This document shows, piece after piece, positions 33,543 through 42,248 of a DNA stretch of 64,000 nt. How positions within the stretch are numbered: position 1 is the stretch's first letter; every line of letters starts with the position of its first letter. The position numbers and the translations under genes were made by a program. The notes beneath the pieces are model-generated. The model did not search any database, was not told the origin of the DNA, and saw only the letters and a list, made by a program, of their open reading frames with translations. Source of the stretch: Actinomycetes bacterium. GTDB lineage: Bacteria; Actinomycetota; Actinomycetes; Actinomycetales; Demequinaceae. The stretch covers positions 1 to 64,000 of the forward strand of contig JAEYOR010000058.1 of NCBI GenBank assembly GCA_023411615.1, read 5' to 3'.

Positions 33543-35239
33543 TTCCGGCCTATTGCGCCGAGTCCGCCCCTCCAGGGGAGAAGGCTGTCTTCGAGGTACT
33601 GCGAGATGCAACGGGGACGGACGACTGGACAGTGCTGCACTCCCTTGGGATCGCGCAGCATGAGCGTCAAGTTGAAGGCGAGGCGGACTTCGTCATCGTT
33701 GCACCCAATGCTGGGCTACTAGTGATCGAGGTGAAGTCGCACCTGTCGGTCGCGCGCGGTTCCGATGGCTCCTGGCGCCTCGGCCAGGACCGCCCTACTG
33801 TGCGTGGACCTTTCCAGCAAGCTCAAGAGGCGATGCATAGCATCCGGGATTACCTCCGAAGCAAACGGGTGGACTTGCGAGATGTTCCCTCCTTAAGCGC
33901 AGTCTGGTTTACCGGGCTTCGCGCACGGTCGGTACTGCCGGAATCACCCGAGTGGCATCCTTGGCAGGTTCTCGATACGGGGGACCTCCGAACCGCCGCC
34001 CTATCGGTGGCCCGTGTGATGGGAGAGGGAGCGCAGCACCTCGCCGCAATGATCAAGCATTTCGGCTACGGCGGATTTGGACCTGATCAAGCCACCGCTG
34101 AGGCGATCGTTGCCACGCTTCGCCCCCGGTTCGAGATCGTGATGACTGTCGGCGACCGCCGACAAGCGCGGGAGAGTCAGCTCGCGCAGTTCGTCGAGGA
34201 GCAATATCGCGCACTCGACGCAGCTGCTGACAATAGAGGCGTCTTGTTTACGGGTCCCGCCGGAACGGGAAAGACCTTCCTCGCCGCCGAATCGGCTCAG
34301 CGAGAGGTCGCTCAAGGACGAACCGGGCGGCTTCTATGCTTCAACCGACTGCTCGGGCAAAGCCTCCGCGAGAAACTCTCGGATGTCGCAGGGCTGAGTG
34401 TGGGCACATTGCATCAGGAGATGCTGCGACTAGCCAACGTGAGCCGTCCGCCGCCAGACGCCAATCGCGACTTCTGGGAGCGCTCGCTCCCAGAAATGGC
34501 CCTTGAGGGCTTAGCCGAGAAGGGTGCGGAGGAGGTCGGGGATTTCCTCATCATCGATGAGATTCAGGACATCGCGACCGACGCGTACCTCGACCTCCTT
34601 GATCTGCTCCTCAAGGGAGGGCTGCGCGATGGCCGTGTGCTTATGTTCGGTGACTTTGAGCGTCAGGCAATTTATGGCCATGAGGGCGCACGTGAGGTGC
34701 TTCTAACCCGAGCGCCGCATCTAGCGTCGTTCCGACTCTCGGAGAACTGCCGGAATCTTCCTCGCATCGGCTATCACGTGAATCTATTCGGTGATCTCAG
34801 TCCGGGGTTCAGGGAGTTTCGTCGAATAGACGACGGAATCGACCCGAGGGTAATTCCGTATGTCTCAGGCGATGACCAGGGTGCTTTGCTGCGGAAGGCA
34901 GTGAACGACTTGCGCGATGATGGTTTCGATTTGACTGAGATCGTCGTGCTCAGCCCACTCGGCCGCAACTCCGTCGCCGCGAGCACCTCCGATCCGTGGC
35001 TTCGCCAATTGTTGATCCCGGCTGATGGATCGAAACCGCCCAGGGGAGGGCTGCGCTACTCCACGATTCACGCGTTCAAAGGACTGGATGCGCCTGCCGT
35101 TATTGTCACTGACCTCGACGCCTCAGGGAGGCCGAACTTCGATACGCTCGTATACGTCGGGCTAACGCGCGCGACCGACCGCTTGACCGCCCTGGTAGAA
35201 AAGAAGACACTACAGGGATTGCTGGGGGGTAAGGGATGA
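33530..35239 (+). CDS. NERD-domain nuclease fused to a superfamily 1 (UvrD-like) helicase
   Basis: Encodes 569 residues. The N-terminal NERD domain carries the nuclease residues in EADFVIVAPNAGLLVIEVKS (Asp53, Glu67, Lys69). The helicase follows: Walker A TGPAGTGKT at 241-249, Walker B LIIDEIQD at about 340-347, RLSENCRNLP (motif IV region), IHAFKGLDAPAVIV (motif V) and LVYVGLTRATDRL (motif VI). Such fusions occur in defence loci and are thought to process DNA. It is not a standard DISARM component. It overlaps the genes on both sides. Confidence 0.88.
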   Translation: MARMIPAYCAESAPPGEKAVFEVLRDATGTDDWTVLHSLGIAQHERQVEGEADFVIVAPNAGLLVIEVKSHLSVARGSDGSWRLGQDRPTVRGPFQQAQEAMHSIRDYLRSKRVDLRDVPSLSAVWFTGLRARSVLPESPEWHPWQVLDTGDLRTAALSVARVMGEGAQHLAAMIKHFGYGGFGPDQATAEAIVATLRPRFEIVMTVGDRRQARESQLAQFVEEQYRALDAAADNRGVLFTGPAGTGKTFLAAESAQREVAQGRTGRLLCFNRLLGQSLREKLSDVAGLSVGTLHQEMLRLANVSRPPPDANRDFWERSLPEMALEGLAEKGAEEVGDFLIIDEIQDIATDAYLDLLDLLLKGGLRDGRVLMFGDFERQAIYGHEGAREVLLTRAPHLASFRLSENCRNLPRIGYHVNLFGDLSPGFREFRRIDDGIDPRVIPYVSGDDQGALLRKAVNDLRDDGFDLTEIVVLSPLGRNSVAASTSDPWLRQLLIPADGSKPPRGGLRYSTIHAFKGLDAPAVIVTDLDASGRPNFDTLVYVGLTRATDRLTALVEKKTLQGLLGGKG

Positions 35240-38200
35240 GCGGAATCAAAGCCCGTGAAACCGTTGAGGCGGCGCTGCGGCGAGAGTTATTCGGGCCCAA
35301 TGACGGTGATCCCGTGTGGGGCCAGCCGCTAACTATCAACGCTGGAGTCGTGCATTTCGACACAGTGGAGGCATCGCTTGGCCAGTTCCACGATGCGGAC
35401 AGTGGTCAGGAGATTCTTACACAAGGCAACCCGCTTAGGCGCTACGGAGTCGGAGTCCTGTACGCGGGAGCGAGCGTCGGTGGCTCACCGGTGGAAAGTG
35501 CCGTCCAAGAGGATTCCGACGCACTCGACGGAGTGACCGGTATCGCGCTCTCCGAGGACAATCTGGAAGGGCCGCCTGTCGAGATCCAGGGCCACGTCCG
35601 TCACGATATCGCTGACTCGGATGACTTCGATCTCACGGATGCCAATACGTTCAAGCCGTCGGCGATGGCCGTCTCGTTTGAGACTCGCATGGCTGACTCG
35701 GGAACCCTCACCGTTGAGGTGGTCGGCGCGAGATACGAGAAGCTGACGGTCCACATCGCAGGCGTCGCCAAACCAGTCGATTGGTGGGTCAGGCGCCCCT
35801 TCAAGGCGGTCGGCACGATCTCGGGTGGCACGGTTCTGCGAGAGACGAATCGGCTCAAAGTCGTTGACGTCGTGCTCCTGAGCGGCGAAGGCGTTGTCCC
35901 TCTTGCGGTGCGAGTGTTCAGTCGTCCGGTCCCCGGGGCTGACGACCCGGCTCTCAGGATCGTGACCGTCGCAGTCGTCAACGATGCTCCTGGTTCCGGT
36001 GCCTCTGCGGCGGTGTTTCAGGTTGGCTTCAAGGTGTCGACTGTCGGCAACGCTGAAATCATCCCCTATCCGGAGGTCGAGCTGCCCAACCGGGACGAGG
36101 AGGAGCGATCGCTTGACCTCCTCTACCGGAACCAGCGCACCTATGCGATCGGGCATGGCTGTGCAGCCGAGTGGGGGGCAGTCAACGCCGATGGAGTTGT
36201 GCCTTTCGTGCAGGCCGCAGCTCTGCCTGCATATGAAGTCGTCAGCCTCTCCCCGAACGTGTACCTGTCTGACGACGACGGGAATCCTGCCTTCGATGCC
36301 GATGGCAAGCGGCAGCCGGTGGCTGTCAGTATGGCGGCCCTGGCAAGTGGTAGCGAGGACGGCGCCGCCCAAGTGGAGCTTGTCCTCAGTCAGTATGAGA
36401 AGTGGATCGATCGGCGGGAGGCCGAGATCCCCGAGTTGCTTCCGCGCTATCAGGACGCCGCGAGTGAGCACATGCGTCGAGCACGAGCGGCGCTGACGCG
36501 GATGCGAACAGGGTGGAGCCTCGTGGCAGCGAACGATCGAGCTGCGCGAGCGTTTCGCTGGGCAAACGAGGCGATGCTGCTCCAGCAGGTCCGATCCGGA
36601 TTCGAGCTGCGCGAGGCCAAGCAGAGCGGCGATGGTCGCTGGAGAATCGAGGGAGCGCACCCCGCGCTCACCGTGCCGACTGGCCGGGGATACTGGCGTC
36701 CATTCCAGATTGCGTTCCTACTTGCAGTACTGCCCGAACTCGTAGAGCCAGAACGCCAGACTCGCAGCGACGTCGATCTGATCTTCTTCCCCACTGGCGG
36801 TGGCAAGACAGAGGCGTACCTTGGCGCGGCCGCCGTCAGTTTGCTCTCCCGGCGGCTCCGTGACCCCGATGACGCCGGAACAGACACACTCATGCGATAC
36901 ACCCTGCGTCTCCTCACGGCGCAGCAGTTCCTCCGTGCTGCATCGCTGGTCTGCGTGCTCGAAGACATTCGGGAGCAGAACTCTGACACCCTCGGTGCTG
37001 CTCCCTTTGGAATCGGGATTTGGCTGGGTGGCAGTTCAACACCGAATACGTGGAAGCAAGCACTTGACAACTTGCGGGCTCTGCGTAGACGACCTCACGA
37101 GCAGAACCTTTTCCTTCTGCTGAGGTGTCCCTGGTGCGGTGCACAGATGGGCCCGCAGCCTAAGAAGGGCGGCGGACAGGAACCGATCGGGTACGAGGAA
37201 GCAGCGGGCAGGGTCGTGCTCCGCTGCATTGACGGCGAGTGCAAGTATTCACGCCGTGCTGGTCTGCCGGTCCATGTTGTCGATGACGATATCTATGAAG
37301 CTCGGCCCTCGATTGTCATCGGGACTGTCGACAAGTTCGCGATGATGGCGTGGCGCCCCAGGGCGAGGAATCTCTTCGGGCTTGACGCGAGTGGCGCGCG
37401 AAAGGTGTCTCCGCCCGGCTTGATCATTCAGGACGAGCTGCACTTGATCTCCGGCCCGCTCGGCTCAATGGTCGGAATCTACGAGCCCGTGATCGACGAA
37501 CTGTGTACCGATCGCCGCGGCGCGAGTCCTGTGCTCCCCAAGATCATTGCCTCCACGGCGACGGTCAGGCGATATGAGGACCAGATCAAGGGGCTTTTCG
37601 GCAGGGAGACCGTCGCGCTCTTTCCGCCGCACGGTCTTGAGGAGGGGCGATCCTTCTTCGCTGAACCCGCGACGTCGGCCGACGGAACCCCGGAACCAGG
37701 GCGGCGCTACATCGGTGTGATGAGCGCATCGCTCGGCTCGACACAGACGGTCCAGGTCCGTGTCGCCGCCGCAACCCTCCAGGCCGCGGTGGACATCCCG
37801 GAAGAGGACCGGGACGGCTACTGGACCAACCTCAACTTCCTCAACTCGCTCCGGGAACTCGGGAATACCGTCTCGCTCCTCCAGGCTGACATTCCCGACT
37901 ATCTCACCGGGCTCCGCCGACGGGACGGGATCGTGCCACGGTGGCCTCACCGGCAGATGGAACTCACTTCGAGGCGGCGGTCAGACGAGATTCCAAAGGC
38001 GATCGAACAGCTCCAGGTGAGGTACGCCCCTGGGAAGGAGCGACAAGAGGCTATCGATATCTGTCTCGCCTCGAACATCATCGAGGTAGGTGTGGACATC
38101 GATCGGCTCGCGCTGATGACGATCGTCGGGCAACCGAAGACCACGGCGCAGTACATCCAGGTGAGCGGTCGGGTCGGCCGGAAGCCGGAAGTCAGCCCTG

Positions 38201-38739
38201 GGCTGGTCATCACCATCTACGGGGCTGCGAAGCCGCGTGACCGCAGCCACTACGAGCGTTTCCGCACCTACCATCAACAGCTTTACGCGCAGGTGGAGCC
38301 GACTTCCGTCACCCCATTCGCCATGCCCGTTCTTCGCAGGGCACTCCACGCGGCGGCGGTCGCCTACGTCCGGCAGACCTCGCCGGAGACGCTTGGGCCT
38401 GACCCGTTCCCTTCGACTGCCTACGACGAGGCCATTCGCCTGCTGCGTGAGCGAGCAGAGATCGCGGAACCGGAAGAGGTTCCGGTCCTCGATCGCTTTG
38501 CGCGCGATCGCGCCCGGCAGTGGGGAGGGTGGGAGCGAACCGAGTGGGATGCGAACCCTGCTCCCTTCGGTGACCCGCTGCAAGGGCTCATGCGGTTCGC
38601 AGGAACACTCCCTGATCTTGACCGTCGCGCGCCGATCTGGGATGTGCCGACAAGCATGCGGAACGTCGATGCCGAGTGCCGCCTGGAGATCAGTCAGGCG
38701 TACCTGTTCGAGGACACGGCCGCGGAGGAGCCAGCATGA
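35236..38739 (+). CDS. drmA: DISARM helicase DrmA
   Basis: Encodes 1167 residues. The Walker A motif FFPTGGGKTEAYLG has its lysine at residue 524, and the DExH box is IIQDELHLISGPLGS at residues 731 onward (Asp733, Glu734, His736). STATVRRYEDQI is motif III, and GVDIDRLALMTIVGQPKTTAQYIQVSGRVGRK (to about residue 983) is motifs V and VI. A zinc-finger insertion CPWCG .. CIDGEC lies between them. The large N-terminal region is typical of DrmA. It acts with DrmB to load on incoming DNA in DISARM. Start and stop overlap the neighbouring genes by 4 bases. Confidence 0.9.
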   Translation: MSGIKARETVEAALRRELFGPNDGDPVWGQPLTINAGVVHFDTVEASLGQFHDADSGQEILTQGNPLRRYGVGVLYAGASVGGSPVESAVQEDSDALDGVTGIALSEDNLEGPPVEIQGHVRHDIADSDDFDLTDANTFKPSAMAVSFETRMADSGTLTVEVVGARYEKLTVHIAGVAKPVDWWVRRPFKAVGTISGGTVLRETNRLKVVDVVLLSGEGVVPLAVRVFSRPVPGADDPALRIVTVAVVNDAPGSGASAAVFQVGFKVSTVGNAEIIPYPEVELPNRDEEERSLDLLYRNQRTYAIGHGCAAEWGAVNADGVVPFVQAAALPAYEVVSLSPNVYLSDDDGNPAFDADGKRQPVAVSMAALASGSEDGAAQVELVLSQYEKWIDRREAEIPELLPRYQDAASEHMRRARAALTRMRTGWSLVAANDRAARAFRWANEAMLLQQVRSGFELREAKQSGDGRWRIEGAHPALTVPTGRGYWRPFQIAFLLAVLPELVEPERQTRSDVDLIFFPTGGGKTEAYLGAAAVSLLSRRLRDPDDAGTDTLMRYTLRLLTAQQFLRAASLVCVLEDIREQNSDTLGAAPFGIGIWLGGSSTPNTWKQALDNLRALRRRPHEQNLFLLLRCPWCGAQMGPQPKKGGGQEPIGYEEAAGRVVLRCIDGECKYSRRAGLPVHVVDDDIYEARPSIVIGTVDKFAMMAWRPRARNLFGLDASGARKVSPPGLIIQDELHLISGPLGSMVGIYEPVIDELCTDRRGASPVLPKIIASTATVRRYEDQIKGLFGRETVALFPPHGLEEGRSFFAEPATSADGTPEPGRRYIGVMSASLGSTQTVQVRVAAATLQAAVDIPEEDRDGYWTNLNFLNSLRELGNTVSLLQADIPDYLTGLRRRDGIVPRWPHRQMELTSRRRSDEIPKAIEQLQVRYAPGKERQEAIDICLASNIIEVGVDIDRLALMTIVGQPKTTAQYIQVSGRVGRKPEVSPGLVITIYGAAKPRDRSHYERFRTYHQQLYAQVEPTSVTPFAMPVLRRALHAAAVAYVRQTSPETLGPDPFPSTAYDEAIRLLRERAEIAEPEEVPVLDRFARDRARQWGGWERTEWDANPAPFGDPLQGLMRFAGTLPDLDRRAPIWDVPTSMRNVDAECRLEISQAYLFEDTAAEEPA

Positions 38740-40652
38740 GCACTGGAGCAATGCGCCGAGCGCAACTGGTGACACCGTTCGGCGTCGGTGCCATGAGCGT
38801 GCTCGTAAACGGGACCTCTGTCATCACCGCGGGTCTTGACCACTGGTATGAAGTCGATCAGAGTGCTCTCGCGATGGAGGAGTACCAGGAACACGACTGG
38901 CGGCTTGAGTCTCGCCTCAAAGTCTCCGAGTTCCGACTGCCACCGGACTATAGGCCGTCAGGCCAGGGCAGCGACTTGCGAAACATCCGACTTACCGTGC
39001 CCGTGTTGCGCTTCCCCCGATGGTCGTTCTGCATCTATTGCAAGCGTCTGGAACTCAGCAAGCTCACGATGAAGACGCTCGTGGAGTGCCAGGACAAGGA
39101 GCATGCCGGCATGAAGTACAAGCCGAAGATGTCGCAGGTTCCGTTCGTGGCGATCTGCGCCCGAGGGCACCTGGATGACTTTCCCTTTGACAAGTGGGTG
39201 CATCGATCGGCCAACCCATCATGTACGGGCACGCTGCGCCTCGTATCACGCGGAGGCGGCGGGCTCGAAGGGCAGGTCGTAACCTGCAATGCCTGCAAGC
39301 AGGAGCGCTCGCTTCGAGGGGTCACCGAGGCCCGATTCGACAAGAACGGCGAGGAGCACACCAATCTCAGCGATCAGCTCGTTTCGCCAGAACAGCCCTA
39401 TCTCTGCGGTGGGGCTCGGCCCTGGTTAGCGCAGCTTGACGGTGTTTGCGATCAACCGATTCGAGGCGCCCTGCGCGCTGCTGGAAACGTCTACTTCCCC
39501 AAGGTCGAGTCCTCGATCTATCTCCCTCGACGTGAGGGAGCCGTCAGCGAGGAGGTCCATCAGCTGCTCCGACACCCTGCTGTCAGCACGACTTTCAACA
39601 ACGTGTTTCAGTTGGGTCTTGATGAGGTGTCGGGCGGGCAGCTACGGAAGCTGCTGGAGCGAAACGTCCCGCCCGAACTCTTCGCTCCCATTTCGGACGA
39701 CGAGTTACTGGCGGCATACCAAGATCAGTTCGGCATCGACGAGAGCAGCGGGGAGGAGCCAGCCGAGGCTCCGGTCGACGCGGAGAGCCTGACGAGCGAC
39801 GACATCTGGCGGCATCCGGAATACGTGAAGATTCGCGAGACACCGAAAGATGACTTCCTCGCGGCATCCGACCCGGGTCTTCACGCTGATCTAGCAAGCC
39901 ACCTCTCTCGCGTGAGGTCGATCGATGTGCTTCGGGAGACGCGCGCGTTGCGGGGGTTTACGCGGGTTCGCGACGGCGAGCTGAAACTGACGGAGGGGAA
40001 GGCGATGCTCAGGCGTGCCAGCTTGACCCCTGCGCAGGATTGGCTGCCGGCCTATGTGGTCAAGGGTGAAGGAATCTACTTCGAACTCGATGGGGCACGC
40101 CTTGCAGCCTGGGAGGGGCGTGCGGAGGTCCAGGCGCGCGCTCAGCGGATCACCGATCACTACGGATCAGTGGCAAGCCAGCGCGGGTTGCAGGGGCGGA
40201 CTATTAGCCCAAGGTTCGTGCTGCTGCATACGCTGTCGCATCTTTTGATCAACGAATTCATCTTCGCCTGCGGCTACAGCTCGGCTTCGCTCCGGGAGCG
40301 TCTCTACGTCTCTGACTCGGCTGGTCGGAACATGGCCGGCGTACTGATCTACACAGCGGCGGGCGACTCAGAAGGGACGATGGGCGGACTTGTTCGCATG
40401 GCACGCCCGGACAACGTGCGGCAAGTTTTTGCCTCTGCACTGGCGGACGCTCACTGGTGCTCGACTGATCCGGTGTGTATGGACGCAGGCGAGAAGGGGC
40501 AGGGGCCGGACTCGTGCAATCTCGCCGCGTGTCACGCCTGTGCGCTGCTTCCTGAGACGAGTTGTGAGGAGTTCAACCGATTCCTTGACCGAGCACAAGT
40601 CATCGGCACCCTGGACAACCCAGGCCTGGGCTACTTTTCTGATTTCTCATGA
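38736..40652 (+). CDS. drmB: DISARM protein DrmB (DUF1998)
   Basis: Encodes 638 residues from an ATG overlapping the drmA stop (ATGA). The N-terminus RRAQLVTPFGVGAMSVLVNGTSVITAGLDHW is the DrmB opening motif. Cysteine pairs in CIYCKRLEL, CTGTLRL and CNACKQERSL suggest zinc sites, and the C-terminal DUF1998 block CSTDPVCMD.. SCNLAACHACALLPETSCEEFN carries another cysteine cluster. DrmB forms a complex with DrmA that recognises DNA ends or overhangs. It is the last intact gene of the operon; no drmC follows. Confidence 0.9.
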   Translation: MSTGAMRRAQLVTPFGVGAMSVLVNGTSVITAGLDHWYEVDQSALAMEEYQEHDWRLESRLKVSEFRLPPDYRPSGQGSDLRNIRLTVPVLRFPRWSFCIYCKRLELSKLTMKTLVECQDKEHAGMKYKPKMSQVPFVAICARGHLDDFPFDKWVHRSANPSCTGTLRLVSRGGGGLEGQVVTCNACKQERSLRGVTEARFDKNGEEHTNLSDQLVSPEQPYLCGGARPWLAQLDGVCDQPIRGALRAAGNVYFPKVESSIYLPRREGAVSEEVHQLLRHPAVSTTFNNVFQLGLDEVSGGQLRKLLERNVPPELFAPISDDELLAAYQDQFGIDESSGEEPAEAPVDAESLTSDDIWRHPEYVKIRETPKDDFLAASDPGLHADLASHLSRVRSIDVLRETRALRGFTRVRDGELKLTEGKAMLRRASLTPAQDWLPAYVVKGEGIYFELDGARLAAWEGRAEVQARAQRITDHYGSVASQRGLQGRTISPRFVLLHTLSHLLINEFIFACGYSSASLRERLYVSDSAGRNMAGVLIYTAAGDSEGTMGGLVRMARPDNVRQVFASALADAHWCSTDPVCMDAGEKGQGPDSCNLAACHACALLPETSCEEFNRFLDRAQVIGTLDNPGLGYFSDFS

Positions 40653-41100
40653 GGCCTCGCAATCCATGTCTGCGTAGCACAACTTTAAAATTCGGAGATA
40701 AAGATTGGACTATGTCCCCTGTCTCAGGGCGGCAGAGCGCGGCGGGGCCGATCGACTAGAAGTTCGCCACGTTGTCCAATTTTCATCCTCAATCCGAAAT
40801 GCGAACACAGTAGGGATTGCCAATTCCCTCACGCACGCCGACTCTAACCGCCTGTAGTTCTCGTCTCCCAACGCCACATAACTGGTCGGCGCATTGGCCC
40901 GATACTCCTTGCGAACCTCGGTGAGGGCACGGCGCAATCCGGGATCCCCGGATGGGCTCAGCGCGTGACACCAGTTCGCGTACCCGCGAATCCTGGGATG
41001 CCTCCTCCACGCTCATGATCGGCAGGCATTGCGCCGAGAGATACCCCGGCAGCATCGCCTCGTCAGACCCTTGCAGGACGCTGGAAAACTGCGCCGACCC
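40653..41100. other. Right flank of the defence island
   Basis: About 450 bases lie between drmB and the end of ilvE. Its left part is unusually A/T-rich for this genome (ACTTTAAAATTCGG near 40682), and a short CCCTG-TCT-CAGGG hairpin lies at 40717-40729. The rest is covered by a broken minus-strand frame listed separately. Confidence 0.5.
40710..41055 (-). pseudogene. Degenerate reading frame at the island edge
   Basis: On the minus strand, a frame from ATG at 41055 (MLPGYLSAQCLPIMSVEEASQDSRV) continues sensibly only if one frame change is made around 40940-40985. After that it reads RRALTEVRKEYRANAPTSYVALGDENYRRLESACVRELAIPTVFAFRIEDENW. The joined product would be about 115 residues. I recognise no family. 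A single frameshift is the simplest reading, but chance open frames cannot be excluded. Confidence 0.35.
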
Positions 41101-42219
41101 CTAAACCACCCGCTCCATCCAGCCGTATCGGTCCTCGGCACGGCCGTACTGGATGTCGGTGAGCGCCTTGCGGATGCGCATCGTCAACTCACCCGCCTCT
41201 CCCCCGTTGATCGTCACGTCAAAGTTGGGCGAGGCAAGCCGGCCCACAGGCGTCACCACCGCAGCCGTACCGCAGGCGAACACCTCGACAACGTCGCTGC
41301 CGTCGATCCCGGCGACCACCTCGTCGGCCGTGATGTCCTTCTCGATCACCTTGTAGTTGTCGTCTTCGAGCAACTGGATCACGGACGAGCGCGTGATGCC
41401 TTCAAGGATGGTTCCGGTGAGACGCGGAGTCTCGACGGTGCCGTCGCGGCGCACGACAAACACGTTCATGCCGCCCAGCTCTTCGAGGTACTTGTCCTCA
41501 CGCGCGTCGAGGAACAGCACCTGCTGGCAGCCCTTCTCGTACGCCTGTTGCTGGGGCAGGAGCGACGCGGCGTAGTTGCCGCCGCACTTCGCCGCACCCG
41601 TGCCGCCCGGCCCTGCACGGTGGAAGCCCTGCGCCACCCAAATCGACACTGGCTTCACGCCCCCCGGGAAGTACGGTCCCACGGGCGAGGCGATGAGGAG
41701 GTAGTCGACCACGTTCGCTGGCCGCACCCCAAGGAACGCCTCAGACGCGAACATGAACGGCCGCAGGTACAGGCTCGATTCCTCCACGTCCGGCACCCAT
41801 CCACTGTCGACCGCGAGGAGCGCCCGCACGGACTCCATGAAGTCCTCGGTGGGCAGCTGCGGCAACGCCAACCGGTACGCCGACTTGTTGAGTCGCTCCG
41901 CGTTCGCGAGCGGGCGGAACAGCCACACCGAGCCGTCAGCCCAGCGGTACGCCTTGAGACCTTCAAAGATCTCCTGGCCGTAGTGGAGCACGGCCGCGGC
42001 CGGGTCCAGCGTGAGCGGCCCATACGGCTCAACCCGCCGGTCGCTCCAGCCGCCATCCACGGTCCACTGCATGTGGGCCATGTGGTCGGTGAACTGGGTG
42101 CCGAATTTCAAGTCCGCGAGCGCCGCCGCGCGTTCGGCGTCCGACGCTGGGGCCGGGTTAGGGACAACACGGAAGGCTCCGGCGTCCGACGGTGCGTCTA
42201 GCGCAGTGATGTCAACCAT
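41101..42219 (-). CDS. ilvE: Branched-chain amino-acid aminotransferase (second copy, in the ilv operon)
   Basis: Encodes 372 residues. It has the class IV aminotransferase motifs LHYGQEIFEGLKAYRWADGSVWLFRP, the PLP-lysine region GAAKCGGNYAASLLPQQQAYEKGC, VLFLDAREDKYLEELGGMNVFVV and SSVIQLLEDDNYKVIEKDI. It is the last gene of ilvB-ilvN-ilvC-leuB-ilvE, starting 29 bases after leuB ends. It differs substantially from the stand-alone ilvE at 24.7-25.8 kb, so the two are likely old paralogues or one is acquired. Confidence 0.92.
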   Translation of the reverse strand: MVDITALDAPSDAGAFRVVPNPAPASDAERAAALADLKFGTQFTDHMAHMQWTVDGGWSDRRVEPYGPLTLDPAAAVLHYGQEIFEGLKAYRWADGSVWLFRPLANAERLNKSAYRLALPQLPTEDFMESVRALLAVDSGWVPDVEESSLYLRPFMFASEAFLGVRPANVVDYLLIASPVGPYFPGGVKPVSIWVAQGFHRAGPGGTGAAKCGGNYAASLLPQQQAYEKGCQQVLFLDAREDKYLEELGGMNVFVVRRDGTVETPRLTGTILEGITRSSVIQLLEDDNYKVIEKDITADEVVAGIDGSDVVEVFACGTAAVVTPVGRLASPNFDVTINGGEAGELTMRIRKALTDIQYGRAEDRYGWMERVV

Positions 42220-42248
42220 CGAAATGAACCTTCCGTGTTGTTGTGTAG

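Noticed and set aside
35236..40652. Druantia or Dpd system based on the DUF1998 helicase partner
   Set aside because: drmA's DELH box context (QDELHLISGPLGS), drmB's start motif and the C5 methyltransferase match DISARM better; no druA-D or dpd genes are seen.
40717..40729. Insertion-sequence end at a CCCTG-TCT-CAGGG hairpin
   Set aside because: Only a 5-bp stem is present, with no matching inverted end or transposase nearby.
40710..41055. Possible drmC (phospholipase D) downstream of drmB
   Set aside because: No HKD motif is present in any frame, and the length is too short.
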